Positions 54,087-62,927 of a stretch of 64,000 bases of DNA are shown piece by piece (position 1 is the stretch's first letter; each line of letters opens with the position of its first letter). The stretch spans positions 1 to 64,000 of the forward strand of contig CAYTUK010000003.1 of NCBI GenBank assembly GCA_964441285.1, read 5' to 3'. The DNA comes from S010-25 sp964441285. GTDB lineage: Bacteria; Pseudomonadota; Gammaproteobacteria; SZUA-229. The position numbers and the translations under genes are program-made. The notes under the pieces are model-generated. The model saw only the letters and a list, made by a program, of their open reading frames with translations, did no database searches and was not told the DNA's origin.

Positions 54087-55091
54087 TTAATTTTTATTGA
54101 GCCATTGGGCAGCAGTTTTTGCATAGTAGGTCAGAATGCCATCAGCCCCTGCACGTTTAAAGGCCAATAAACTCTCCAGCACCGTGGCTTTTTCATCCAG
54201 CCAGCCATTTTGTGCCGCCGCCTTTAGCATGGCATATTCTCCGCTTACCTGATAAACATAAGTTGGCACGGCAAAATGGTCTTTAACTCGGCGCACGATA
54301 TCCAGATAAGGCATGCCAGGTTTAACCATAAACATGTCTGCGCCTTCTTCAATATCCAGTGCCACCTCACGCAACGCTTCGTCGGAGTTTGCCGGATCCA
54401 TCTGGTAGCTGTATTTATTGCCTCCTCCCAGATTTTTTGTAGAACCAACTGCATCACGAAAGGGGCCATAAAAGCTGGAGGCATATTTTGCAGAATAAGC
54501 GAGAATGCGCGTGTAAATGAAATGACTGGTTTCCAGTGCGTTACGGATTGCGCCAATCCGACCATCCATCATGTCAGACGGGGCGACGATATCGGCACCG
54601 GCTTCAGCGTGTGACAGTGCCTGTTTAACCAGTACGGCGACGGTTTCGTCATTTAAGACATAACCCTTGTCATCAATCAGTCCATCCTGTCCATGGCGAG
54701 TAAATGGATCAAGTGCAACATCTGTTATCACGCCAAGATCTGGACAGGCTGCTTTTAACTGGCGCACAGCAGTTTGTGCGAGGCCGTCAGGGTTGTAGGC
54801 TTCGCAGGCATCATCCGATTTTTTATGTTGAGAAACGACTGGAAACAGAGCAATGGCGGGTATGCCCAGTTCAACACATTCTCTGGCTTCGAGTATAAGC
54901 TGGTCAATACTGACACGTTCGACCCCCGGCATGGAGCCAATGGCTTCACGCTGGTTTTCACCTTCGATGACAAACATCGGGTAAATCAGGTCGTTCACAT
55001 GCAGTTGGTTCTCCCGCATTAAGCGTCGTGAAAAATCATCACGTCGCATCCGGCGCATTCTGGTTGCTGAATATTTTCCACTGACAGCCAC
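54087..55091 (-). CDS. hemB: Delta-aminolevulinic acid dehydratase
   Basis: HemB condenses two 5-aminolevulinate molecules to porphobilinogen. The 334-residue protein starts at GTG 55091, preceded by GGGAA at 6-7 nt. A longer frame to ATG 55151 is possible but atypical. Motifs are RRDDFSRRLMREN, SMPGVER, the metal/substrate Asp residues in ITDVALDPFTRHGQDG, APSDMMDGRIGAIR, the catalytic Lys in SSFYGPFRDA...KYSYQMDPAN, and MVKPGMPYLDIVR. The Zn-binding Cys triad is replaced by Asp-rich sequence, so it is the Mg-type enzyme. Confidence 0.95.
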   Translation of the reverse strand: MAVSGKYSATRMRRMRRDDFSRRLMRENQLHVNDLIYPMFVIEGENQREAIGSMPGVERVSIDQLILEARECVELGIPAIALFPVVSQHKKSDDACEAYNPDGLAQTAVRQLKAACPDLGVITDVALDPFTRHGQDGLIDDKGYVLNDETVAVLVKQALSHAEAGADIVAPSDMMDGRIGAIRNALETSHFIYTRILAYSAKYASSFYGPFRDAVGSTKNLGGGNKYSYQMDPANSDEALREVALDIEEGADMFMVKPGMPYLDIVRRVKDHFAVPTYVYQVSGEYAMLKAAAQNGWLDEKATVLESLLAFKRAGADGILTYYAKTAAQWLNKN

Positions 55092-55180
55092 TGTATTTTC
55101 CCATAATATTAAAATCGTCTGTATTGTATCAGCCTGCTTAATGACTGACATTAGCTATCAGTGCTTCTTTTACCATTATA

Positions 55181-56095
55181 TTATCGATTCTGTTTAATCT
55201 GGTCTTCGTACTGCTGAAAACGCATGCGTAAACAATCGATAACCTGCTTGACCTTCTGAGGAATAAATCGGCGTTCAGGGTAGATGGCATGTACCTCAAG
55301 AGGAGTGGTTGTATAGCTCGGTAGAATAACGTTGAGTTTGCCCTGCTTGATATAATCACGCACAGACCAGTCACACATCATGGCAATGCCAAGACTGGAA
55401 ATCGCTGCATCAGTAATTACATCTGGGCTGTTGGCTTTAAAGCGGCTGGCTACACGGACAGTTTCATCACCATCTTTTGTACTGTGAAAAAACCAGAGAC
55501 CAGGGGATTTTTGTTGAGAGTAAAGCAGACAGTTGTGGTTTATCAGGTCAGCAGGTTTTCTGGGACGACCATGTTTTACCAGATATGATGGGCTTGCCAC
55601 CACAACTCTTTGGCTCATACCAATTTTCTGTGCAATTAAAGTAGAATCGGCTAATGGGCCAATGCGAATAGCCAGGTCGATACCTTCTTTTACCAGGTCG
55701 ATATAATGTTCATTAAAAACAAGATCGCAGTTAATCTCAGGGTATTGAGTAAGAAACTCGCTTAAAAAGGGAATGATAAAGGTGCGCCCAAAGGCTGTAC
55801 TGGTTGATAGTCGTAAGGTGCCAGTGGGTTTTATTTTCCCCTTACCGATGCTGGCTTCGGCTTCATTAAAATCGTTTAACAGACGAATACAGTCATGGTA
55901 ATACGCATTTCCTGCTTCTGTAGGGTTAAGCGAGCGGGTGCTTCGATTAAGCAATTTGATGCCGAGCCGCTCTTCCAGGGCCGCTACGTGTTTGCTTACA
56001 GTGGACTGTGACATGTTAGTTTCGCGTGCCACGGCGGAAAAACTTTCGGCTTCTACAACACGACGAAATACTTCCATGCTCTGCATTACATCCAT
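55181..56095 (-). CDS. LysR-family transcriptional regulator
   Basis: A 304-residue LTTR. The N-terminal winged helix is MEVFRRVVEAESFSAVARETNMSQSTVSKHVAALEERLGIKLLNRSTRSLNPTEAG. The C-terminal co-inducer domain starts at LRLSTSTAFGRTFIIPFLSEFL and has the CrgA-like DLAIRIGPLADSTLIAQKIG pattern. ATG 56095 with AAGG upstream is preferred to 56152. It is divergent from the methyltransferase gene and upstream of hemB. By the usual LTTR rule the divergent gene is the likely target. Confidence 0.9.
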   Translation of the reverse strand: MDVMQSMEVFRRVVEAESFSAVARETNMSQSTVSKHVAALEERLGIKLLNRSTRSLNPTEAGNAYYHDCIRLLNDFNEAEASIGKGKIKPTGTLRLSTSTAFGRTFIIPFLSEFLTQYPEINCDLVFNEHYIDLVKEGIDLAIRIGPLADSTLIAQKIGMSQRVVVASPSYLVKHGRPRKPADLINHNCLLYSQQKSPGLWFFHSTKDGDETVRVASRFKANSPDVITDAAISSLGIAMMCDWSVRDYIKQGKLNVILPSYTTTPLEVHAIYPERRFIPQKVKQVIDCLRMRFQQYEDQIKQNR

Positions 56096-56328
56096 AAAAA
56101 ACCTTTTATAACAGTTAGTTAGGGTTTGAATTGTCTCAATATTCTTATCCATGACTTATTCATGGCTGCTTTAGAAATACTTTATATGTTTTATTCCACA
56201 CACGAATGAATCATATTCCAGATGATGCACTAATATACAACGCAAGTTTAGTCTAAAGTGTTTGCTGGTAAACGCAAGTTAAGCTGTCAGCATTGTTTTT
56301 GGTAATGAAACTAAAAGGTAAATACGCT

Positions 56329-57147
56329 ATGTTAAGTCCCGATCAAATTCCTGAACAGTGGAGCAATATTGCTTCCGGTTATGAGCGCGCATTTGAAAAA
56401 CTGACGATACAATTCTCTGAAGAGGTGGTTCGTCAGCTCGATTTGAAACCGTCAGAATCCATACTGGATGTTGCCACAGGCACTGGCTCGTTAAGTCTGG
56501 TTGCAGCAAAAACTGGGGCAGATGTGCTCGCGACGGATTTCTCTCCTGGGATGATTGATCGTTTAAAACAACGTTTGGATCAAAAAGCGATTCATAATGT
56601 GAGGACAGCGGTAATGGACGGTCAGAACCTAACTGTAGCCGATGCCAGTTTTGATGCCTGTGCTTCAGTTGTCGGGCTGATATTTTTTCCTGATATTCAG
56701 AAAGGTCTAAGTGAGTTAAAAAGAGTGCTTAAACCACAGGGACGTTGTGCGGTGGTTTGCTGGGATCATCCTGAGCATTTTGAAATGATGAATTATCTGC
56801 AGCAGGCGATATTACTGGTGGTGCCTGAATTTGAAATACCGACACAGACACCAGTATGGGCACGATTATGTGGTCAGCAGTCATTAAAAGAAAGTATGTT
56901 AAATGCCGGCTTTCATAAGGTTAATGTGTTTTCTATGCAAGGTTTTCTTGAAGTTGAATCAGTTAAGCAGTTCTGGAATGATTTTACTTCCTCTGCACCA
57001 CCACTCGTTTTACTGTTTGAACAGCTGGGCAAGGAAAACACCGAACGGGTAGGTGAAAAATTTGTCGAATTGATTACTGAGAATGGAAAATACACCGCAG
57101 TGAAATTGAGCGCACAGGCGTGTATAGGTATTGCTTATGTCAACTAG
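56329..57147 (+). CDS. Class I SAM-dependent methyltransferase
   Basis: A 272-residue methyltransferase (COQ5/UbiE-like superfamily). SAM motif I is ILDVATGTGSLSLVAAKTGADVLATDFSPGMI (about residues 44-75). FDACASVVGLIFFPDIQKGLSELKRVLKPQGR follows. The C-terminal part (SVKQFWNDFTSSAPPLVLLFEQL) resembles cytosolic small-molecule methyltransferases. AAAAGG precedes ATG 56329, and 56305 is an alternative. It is divergent from the LysR gene, and its last codons overlap the following small gene. Substrate unknown. Confidence 0.82.
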   Translation: MLSPDQIPEQWSNIASGYERAFEKLTIQFSEEVVRQLDLKPSESILDVATGTGSLSLVAAKTGADVLATDFSPGMIDRLKQRLDQKAIHNVRTAVMDGQNLTVADASFDACASVVGLIFFPDIQKGLSELKRVLKPQGRCAVVCWDHPEHFEMMNYLQQAILLVVPEFEIPTQTPVWARLCGQQSLKESMLNAGFHKVNVFSMQGFLEVESVKQFWNDFTSSAPPLVLLFEQLGKENTERVGEKFVELITENGKYTAVKLSAQACIGIAYVN

Positions 57148-57508
57148 TATCCGTACCATAAAAATGCTGGATAAAACCATTAATTTTGCTTTGACACCGG
57201 CCGCTGCATTACAACTGGAAAAGCGTACACAACCGCTTCGCATGGAAATGGAACTGTATTTCAGTTGCCTGATACGTAAGCAGGTGCGCTTTCGTGAGCA
57301 GTTAACTTCAGATTTCAAAGTAACTGTTTCTGATAAGTTAGAACTGGGTTTTCGTCCGGTTATGACTAAAACCTGTAGTGTGCATGATCATGAAGATGCA
57401 CCACCACCGCTGAGTGACTTTCCTATTAAAAAACCTGAGTCATACATCCCTAAATGGTTAAAACTGGATTACAAAAAAGGTAAATGGCTGGGCGATTTTG
57501 GTTATTAG
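57137..57508 (+). CDS. Conserved-looking hypothetical protein (123 aa)
   Basis: Not recognised. It starts ATG 57137 inside the end of the methyltransferase gene (11-bp overlap), indicating translational coupling. No signal or membrane segment. Notable sequence: LEKRTQPLRMEMELYFSCLIRKQVRFRE, then KTCSVHDHEDAPPPLSDFPIK and a Lys/Trp-rich end (YIPKWLKLDYKKGKWLGDF). The CxxHDHED cluster could bind metal, but this is only suggested by composition. Confidence 0.7.
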   Translation: MSTSIRTIKMLDKTINFALTPAAALQLEKRTQPLRMEMELYFSCLIRKQVRFREQLTSDFKVTVSDKLELGFRPVMTKTCSVHDHEDAPPPLSDFPIKKPESYIPKWLKLDYKKGKWLGDFGY

Positions 57509-57530
57509 AAATATTTTCTTTTAGCCTGGA

Positions 57531-57628
57531 TTCTTCAGCCGCAGGGATGAAAGTGTCGAGCCTACATGAATGTATTGACAGCGTGTCTTGACACCATAAA
57601 GTATTCTTTTTATCTATCCTGTTAGTAA
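57531..57628 (-). repeat. Dispersed palindromic element, copy G (partial)
   Basis: This 98-bp partial copy runs from TTCTTCAGCCGCAGGGATG through GTCGAGCCTACATGAATG and CAGCGTGTCTTGACACC to CCTGTTAGTAA. It has the same orientation as copies B, D, E and F and has lost the opposite outer arm. It lies between convergent genes. Confidence 0.8.
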
Positions 57629-57632
57629 GTGT

Positions 57633-57839
57633 TTATAGTCTTATAAAATAGGGCAATGCAATTAATACAACACCGACCAGGATAAGCAGCGTTAAATTAG
57701 GGATGAAATAAGGGAAAATAGAAAGTGCAATACCTGTGCATAAAGGCACGATGGCTCTTTGTTTTTTGCCGTAGAGAAAGAAACCCAGTCCAATTGAACC
57801 GAATAACATTCCCCAGAGTAAGACTGACGTATTTTCCAT
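57633..57839 (-). CDS. Small conserved membrane protein (68 aa)
   Basis: This peptide starts MENTSVLLWGMLFGSIGLGFFLYGKKQ and has two or three hydrophobic segments (about 5-22, 28-48 and 49-66). It belongs to a family of small membrane proteins often labelled 'amino acid transport protein' without functional proof. An in-frame ATG three codons upstream is possible. It lies 6-15 bp after gspF on the same strand and may be on the gsp transcript. Confidence 0.72.
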   Translation of the reverse strand: MENTSVLLWGMLFGSIGLGFFLYGKKQRAIVPLCTGIALSIFPYFIPNLTLLILVGVVLIALPYFIRL

Positions 57840-57854
57840 GTTAGGCATGACGGA

Positions 57855-59087
57855 TTACTTCACTAATGAATTTAAGTCAAAAATAGGTAGCAGGATTCCT
57901 AGCACAATCAATAACACCATTAACCCCATGATAAGAATAATTACTGGCTCAAGTATGCCAACGATATAGGCAATCATGGTAACTTGCTCACGTTCAAGCT
58001 GTATTGAAGCGCGTTCCAGCATTTCTTCGAGTTTACCGCTATTTTCACCACTGGCAATTAACTGTAATGTCATGGGAGGGAATAGTTTGCTGTGATCCAG
58101 CGCATTTTTTACTCCGCTGCCTTCGCGTACGCGGTTAGTGGCTTCCAGGATGGCTTCTCGCATAGGCAGGTTGGCGACGACTTTTGCAGAAATTTTCATG
58201 GACTCTAAAATGGTGACACCACTGCCAGTGAGAATACTGAATGTGCGCGTGAACAGGGCGGCATTTAAACCGCGTACCAGTCGTTGTATCACGGGGAGCT
58301 TGAATAGAAACAGGTGATAACGATATCTAAATTCGGGTCGATTTAACAAGGATTTAAAACCGATTATGGCAGCAATAATAAGAAAAAGTAAATAGCTGCC
58401 ATAGGCGACGACAAAATGACTAATAGCGATAAGCGCCAGGGTGAGTCCGGGTAGCTTCTGCCCTGTGTCTTCAAAAACATTTACCACCTGTGGCACGATG
58501 CTGGTCATCATGAAAATGACAATTGTTATGGCAAACAGAGAAAGGAAAGCCGGGTAGATTAAGGCCTGTCTGACTTTGCCCTGTATTTCCTGTTGGCTTT
58601 CGGTGTAATCAGCGAGTCGTTCCAGTACCGTGTCAAGATGCCCTGACTGTTCGCCTGCCTCAACGGTGGCGCGATAGAGCTCAGGGAAAACTTTTGGATA
58701 AGCCGCCATACCAACGGCAAGCGAATGACCTTCAAGTACGCGTGAACGTATTGCGTATACCATGCTCTTGATGCGTTGTTTCTCTGTCTGGCTGGCAACG
58801 GCAGCGAGAGTTTCATCCAGTGGCAATGCAGCCTGGACTAAAGTCGCTAACTGTCGAGTGAGTAGTGATAGTTCAGTGGTACTAATGCCGCGTTGGAATA
58901 ATCCACTGAAGTTAAAAGCGGTGGATTTTTTTCCCTGTTGTGCCTGTTTCAGGCTTTCACTGATTTCCAGTGGCAGCAAATCTTTCTCACGTAATAGCTG
59001 GCGAACCTGACGGGCAGTATCACCTTCGACGACACCCCGGCGTTCTTTACCATTATTATCGAGAGCAATATAGTCGAATGCGGCCAT
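57855..59087 (-). CDS. gspF: Type II secretion inner-membrane protein GspF
   Basis: GspF is the polytopic platform protein of the type II secretion system. The 410-residue protein opens FDYIALDNNGKERRGVVEGDT. It has two homologous GspF domains with SLLTRQLATLVQAALPLDETL and the second copy ALFTRTFSILTGSGVTILESMKI. Three membrane spans are visible (about 170-190, 225-245 and 375-400). It follows gspE by 53 bp. Confidence 0.95.
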   Translation of the reverse strand: MAAFDYIALDNNGKERRGVVEGDTARQVRQLLREKDLLPLEISESLKQAQQGKKSTAFNFSGLFQRGISTTELSLLTRQLATLVQAALPLDETLAAVASQTEKQRIKSMVYAIRSRVLEGHSLAVGMAAYPKVFPELYRATVEAGEQSGHLDTVLERLADYTESQQEIQGKVRQALIYPAFLSLFAITIVIFMMTSIVPQVVNVFEDTGQKLPGLTLALIAISHFVVAYGSYLLFLIIAAIIGFKSLLNRPEFRYRYHLFLFKLPVIQRLVRGLNAALFTRTFSILTGSGVTILESMKISAKVVANLPMREAILEATNRVREGSGVKNALDHSKLFPPMTLQLIASGENSGKLEEMLERASIQLEREQVTMIAYIVGILEPVIILIMGLMVLLIVLGILLPIFDLNSLVK

Positions 59088-59140
59088 AAAAATTCCAGTA
59101 AAGTAGGTAGATTGTTTCGATAAAAAGCAGTGGCATGGTT

Positions 59141-60664
59141 CTAATCTTCCTGGCTAACCCGTAAAACCTCTTCCAGTGAGGTTTTACCCTGAAGAATCAG
59201 GCGGCGGCCATCTTGTCCCAGACTGGGCGTTTTGGTGCGGGCATATTTTTCCATTAATTGTTCACCATCACCTTCGTGAATCATATTTTGTAGCGTATTG
59301 TCGATGGGAATAAACTCATATAAACCACTGCGACCCTTGTATCCAGTGTGGTTGCAGTGGCTACATGTCTGTGCTTTATAGATCTCATAGTTTTCATTTT
59401 TATTTAAGCCCAGCCATTCAGTTTCAGTTTCGGTAATAATATGCGGGATTTTACAGTCTGGACACAGATTGCGTACCAGTCGCTGGGCCATGACACCAAT
59501 TAAACTGGATGCGAGCAGAAAAGGTTCTACACCCATATCCCGCAGGCGGGTAATGGCACCAATGGCGGTATTAGTGTGCAAAGTCGACAGGACTAGATGG
59601 CCAGTTAAACTGGCCTGAACAGCAATGGAGGCGGTTTCCAGATCACGAATTTCACCAATCATAACGACATCTGGATCCTGACGCAGGATTGAGCGTAGAC
59701 CTTTGGCAAAGGTCATGTTAACTTTGGTGTTTACCTGCGTTTGACCAACGCCATCAATGTAATATTCTATCGGGTCTTCAACAGTGAGAATATTACGTGT
59801 TTTTTCATTTAGTATGGTCAGACCAGCATACAGGGTGGTGGTTTTACCCGAACCAGTCGGGCCCGTTACAAGAATAATTCCATGAGGTTTATGCAGTAAT
59901 TTTTCAAAGCCCTGTTGTAATGGCACAGACATGCCAAGATGATTTAAGTCCAGTCGCCCTGCCTGTTTATCAAGAATACGCAGCACCACACGTTCGCCAT
60001 AACCGGAAGGCAGGGTAGAAACGCGCACATCAACAGCGCGGCCAGCAATACGCAGAGAAATACGCCCATCCTGTGGCAGGCGTTTTTCGGCAATATCGAG
60101 CTTAGCCATGACTTTAATGCGAGAAACGATAAGTGGTGCGATATTACCTGGTGGTTTTAAAATTTCACGTAACATGCCATCAACACGAAAACGGATACGC
60201 ATGCGGTTTTCAAAGGGCTCAATGTGAATATCGGAGGCATTGACTTTAATCGACTCACTTAATAAGGCATTTATCAGCCGGATAATGGGGGCATCATCAT
60301 CGGTTTCCATCAGATCTTCTGGCTCCAGTGTTTCGGCCAGTTCATCAAGATTGAGTTCGTCACCAACGCCTTCCATCATTGCCATTGCCTGGTCACTGGC
60401 CTGTTCATAGGTTTGTGCCAGTAGGGCGGCAAATTGTTCGTCATTGGTTGCGCTTAAGGTAATTTTTCGCTGGGTGACACGAGCTACTTCAGCGAGAATA
60501 ATCGGGCTGGGGTTGACGCGGTATAACAGGTTGATTTCATTATCATCAATCTGCCCGATCAATACGCCATGACGTTTGGCAAACGTGTAGGGTAGAACTT
60601 GCGGAAGCAGCGGTTCTAATGTCTCCACTGCGGGGACAGGTTCAGATATAACCGTTGTCTTCAT
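59141..60664 (-). CDS. gspE: Type II secretion ATPase GspE
   Basis: GspE powers pseudopilus assembly. The 507-residue protein has the Walker A GPTGSGKTTTLYAG, Asp box ILTVEDPIEYYIDGVGQTQVN, Walker B LRQDPDVVMIGEIRDLETA, His box LTGHLVLSTLHTNTA and the tetracysteine zinc motif CPDC...CSHC (about residues 410-445). I chose ATG 60664 (507 residues). An ATG 12 nt upstream is also possible. The start lies inside the end of gspD (23-bp overlap). Confidence 0.96.
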   Translation of the reverse strand: MKTTVISEPVPAVETLEPLLPQVLPYTFAKRHGVLIGQIDDNEINLLYRVNPSPIILAEVARVTQRKITLSATNDEQFAALLAQTYEQASDQAMAMMEGVGDELNLDELAETLEPEDLMETDDDAPIIRLINALLSESIKVNASDIHIEPFENRMRIRFRVDGMLREILKPPGNIAPLIVSRIKVMAKLDIAEKRLPQDGRISLRIAGRAVDVRVSTLPSGYGERVVLRILDKQAGRLDLNHLGMSVPLQQGFEKLLHKPHGIILVTGPTGSGKTTTLYAGLTILNEKTRNILTVEDPIEYYIDGVGQTQVNTKVNMTFAKGLRSILRQDPDVVMIGEIRDLETASIAVQASLTGHLVLSTLHTNTAIGAITRLRDMGVEPFLLASSLIGVMAQRLVRNLCPDCKIPHIITETETEWLGLNKNENYEIYKAQTCSHCNHTGYKGRSGLYEFIPIDNTLQNMIHEGDGEQLMEKYARTKTPSLGQDGRRLILQGKTSLEEVLRVSQED

Positions 60665-62720
60665 CGTCCCAGCCATCTCCGTTATCCGTATTATTTGTTG
60701 TGGATTTGTTACTTATTGTGGGTTTTTTGTTTATTTGTTTAATTTTTTTTATCGGTGGTAGCACTGGCGCGCCACTATTTAATAAGCCATATCCGTTTTT
60801 TGCTTTGGTATTGACGGTATCTTCAAGTGCGCGGATATAGTTGTATTTTTCACTGGTGGCGAAAGCAGAATCGTGGTGGTCGCGGAGAATACTTGGGCGT
60901 AAAAATACCATTAGGTTCTGTCTGGTTTTGGTTGTACTCTGAAAGGTAAATAGTTTACCAAGTAGCGGGATATCACCTAATAATGGCACTTTATTTACAC
61001 TGTCAGTGACTTCCTCCTGAATTAACCCCCCAAGTACCAGGATTTGACCATTATCGACCAGTACACTGGTTTTAATTGAGCGCTTACGGGTTGAGATATT
61101 AGCCCCTGAGGTGCCAGGAATAACGCTGGATGTCTCCTGTTCCAAATCCAGTTTAACGGTATCGCCTTCATTGATTTGCGGTGTCACTTTCAAGGTCAGG
61201 CCCACATCCTGGCGCTGAATGGTTTGAAACGGGTTGTTAGGGTTGGTACTCCCTGTGCCGGTGAAGCTGCCGGTTACGAAAGGAACATTCTGACCAACAA
61301 TTAATTCAGCTTTCTGATTGTCCAGGGTGACAATATTTGGCGTAGAAAGAATATTGGTATTGGTATCGGCCTGTAGTGCGCGTAATAATAGCGCATAACG
61401 TGCACCGGAGCTCATGGTTCTTCCAATTCCGAGCGATAAGCCCGCGGGCAGTGTTGCCGCAGTTTTACTGATAATGGAGGTAACCAGGCTACCAATACCT
61501 GCGAGGTTGCTGATGCCTGTAGGGGTGTTTAAGTTTTTACTGGTGGTCCCATCGACGGCAATACCAACACCTAGCTCTTTCTTTTTGTTAACGGTGATTT
61601 CAGCGATAATGGCTTCAATTAAAACCTGCGCGCGGCGAATATCCAGTTTGCGAATGACTGACTGCAAACTTTTCAGGGTGGTGTTATCTGCGGTTATAAT
61701 GAGCGAGTTAGTTTCATCATCTGCCTGAATAATGGTGTTTTGGCTGAGGCTGCCCGTTGCTGAAAGTTGCCTTCCTGCCGCCGTTCTTGTCGCGGCTTTC
61801 TTTTTGTCCTGTATACCACTCAGTATTTTTACCAGGTTTTTGGCTTTGGCATATTTCAGGTAAATCACATGGGTGTTGCCGGTCCCTTTCTCCAGCGGTG
61901 TGTCGAGATAAGCGATGGTGGCGCGAGCTTTGAGGCGAGCGCTACGCGAGCCGGTCATTAAGATACTGTTAGTGCGTTCATCAGCGGCTAATTTGACATT
62001 GTCATTGATGCCATTTTGTTTTACGCCACGATTGAGAGAATTCAAAATGCGCACCAGTTCTGGAGCCGAGGCATGTTTTAGTGGAATTATCTCCATTTCA
62101 TTACCAGCGGGTTTATCAACGCGGGCGATAATTTTAAGCAATCGATTTATATTGCCGGCATGATCGGTAATGATAAGCGTATTGGTTGGATTGTATGCGG
62201 CCAGGTGACCTTGCTGTGGTACCAGTGGGCGTAAAATGGGAACCAGCTGTGAGGCAGGAACATGCTTCAAATGTATAATTTTGGTTACCAATGCATCTTC
62301 TGGATATGTATGATTTGAGGTTTCTACAGGCAGCGGGCCCTGCTTGGCATTAACCTCTGGAACAATTTTAATCACTGGCCCTGTTTTTACCGCAGCAAAA
62401 CCATAAACCTGCAAAATGGATAAAAAGACTTCATAGACTTCTTTGGGTGATAGTGTTGTTGCCGAAATAACGGTAACTTTTGCCTTAACGCGTGGGTCGA
62501 CAATAAAGTTTTTACCGGTAAATTTTGAAACTGTGCTAATCAGTGCCCGAATGTCTGCATCCTTAAGATTTAAGATGATTCCCGCAGCCATTGCATTGGT
62601 ATTAATTGTTAGCGTTATTAGCAGTGTGATACACAGTTGGCATAGTTTTGAGTGAAATACTGACTGATCATTTCTCAGGCAATTTTTTGTGCTTGCAGTG
62701 TGAGAGAGAGGGGAAAACAT
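60642..62720 (-). CDS. gspD: Type II secretion outer-membrane secretin GspD
   Basis: GspD forms the 15-mer secretin channel. The 692-residue protein has a signal peptide (about residues 25-46, ending NAMAAG), the N0 domain (ILNLKDADIRALISTVSKFTGKNF), N1-N3 repeats such as IIHLKHVPASQLVPILRPL, then the secretin domain with VGQNVPFVTG and ILVLGGLIQEEV (about 480-640). The Asn/Asp-rich C-terminal tail lacks an obvious pilotin-binding S-domain. AGGA precedes the ATG by about 9 nt. The 207-bp gap to gspC is unusual. Confidence 0.95.
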   Translation of the reverse strand: MFSPLSHTASTKNCLRNDQSVFHSKLCQLCITLLITLTINTNAMAAGIILNLKDADIRALISTVSKFTGKNFIVDPRVKAKVTVISATTLSPKEVYEVFLSILQVYGFAAVKTGPVIKIVPEVNAKQGPLPVETSNHTYPEDALVTKIIHLKHVPASQLVPILRPLVPQQGHLAAYNPTNTLIITDHAGNINRLLKIIARVDKPAGNEMEIIPLKHASAPELVRILNSLNRGVKQNGINDNVKLAADERTNSILMTGSRSARLKARATIAYLDTPLEKGTGNTHVIYLKYAKAKNLVKILSGIQDKKKAATRTAAGRQLSATGSLSQNTIIQADDETNSLIITADNTTLKSLQSVIRKLDIRRAQVLIEAIIAEITVNKKKELGVGIAVDGTTSKNLNTPTGISNLAGIGSLVTSIISKTAATLPAGLSLGIGRTMSSGARYALLLRALQADTNTNILSTPNIVTLDNQKAELIVGQNVPFVTGSFTGTGSTNPNNPFQTIQRQDVGLTLKVTPQINEGDTVKLDLEQETSSVIPGTSGANISTRKRSIKTSVLVDNGQILVLGGLIQEEVTDSVNKVPLLGDIPLLGKLFTFQSTTKTRQNLMVFLRPSILRDHHDSAFATSEKYNYIRALEDTVNTKAKNGYGLLNSGAPVLPPIKKIKQINKKPTISNKSTTNNTDNGDGWDDEDNGYI

Positions 62721-62927
62721 GCAAATATCCTGATTTATTATTTATGGAAACACCGATTCGTTCATCCATGAATTACCCGCGTGAGAAAAAGGGGAAATAT
62801 AATCCCACTTTTTTCTTTATCTTAAATTACTTACCGATGGCTAAAAATGACGACTCACACTTGTGCACTGGAAAGCGCTTAAGCAGTGTTTTCCAGATAA
62901 ATATTAAGCCAACATTCTAGCCAATGA

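Noticed and set aside
55138..55374. 78-codon ORF overlapping the LysR gene
   Set aside because: Fully antisense-frame/alternative-frame shadow of the LysR coding region, with no independent signals.
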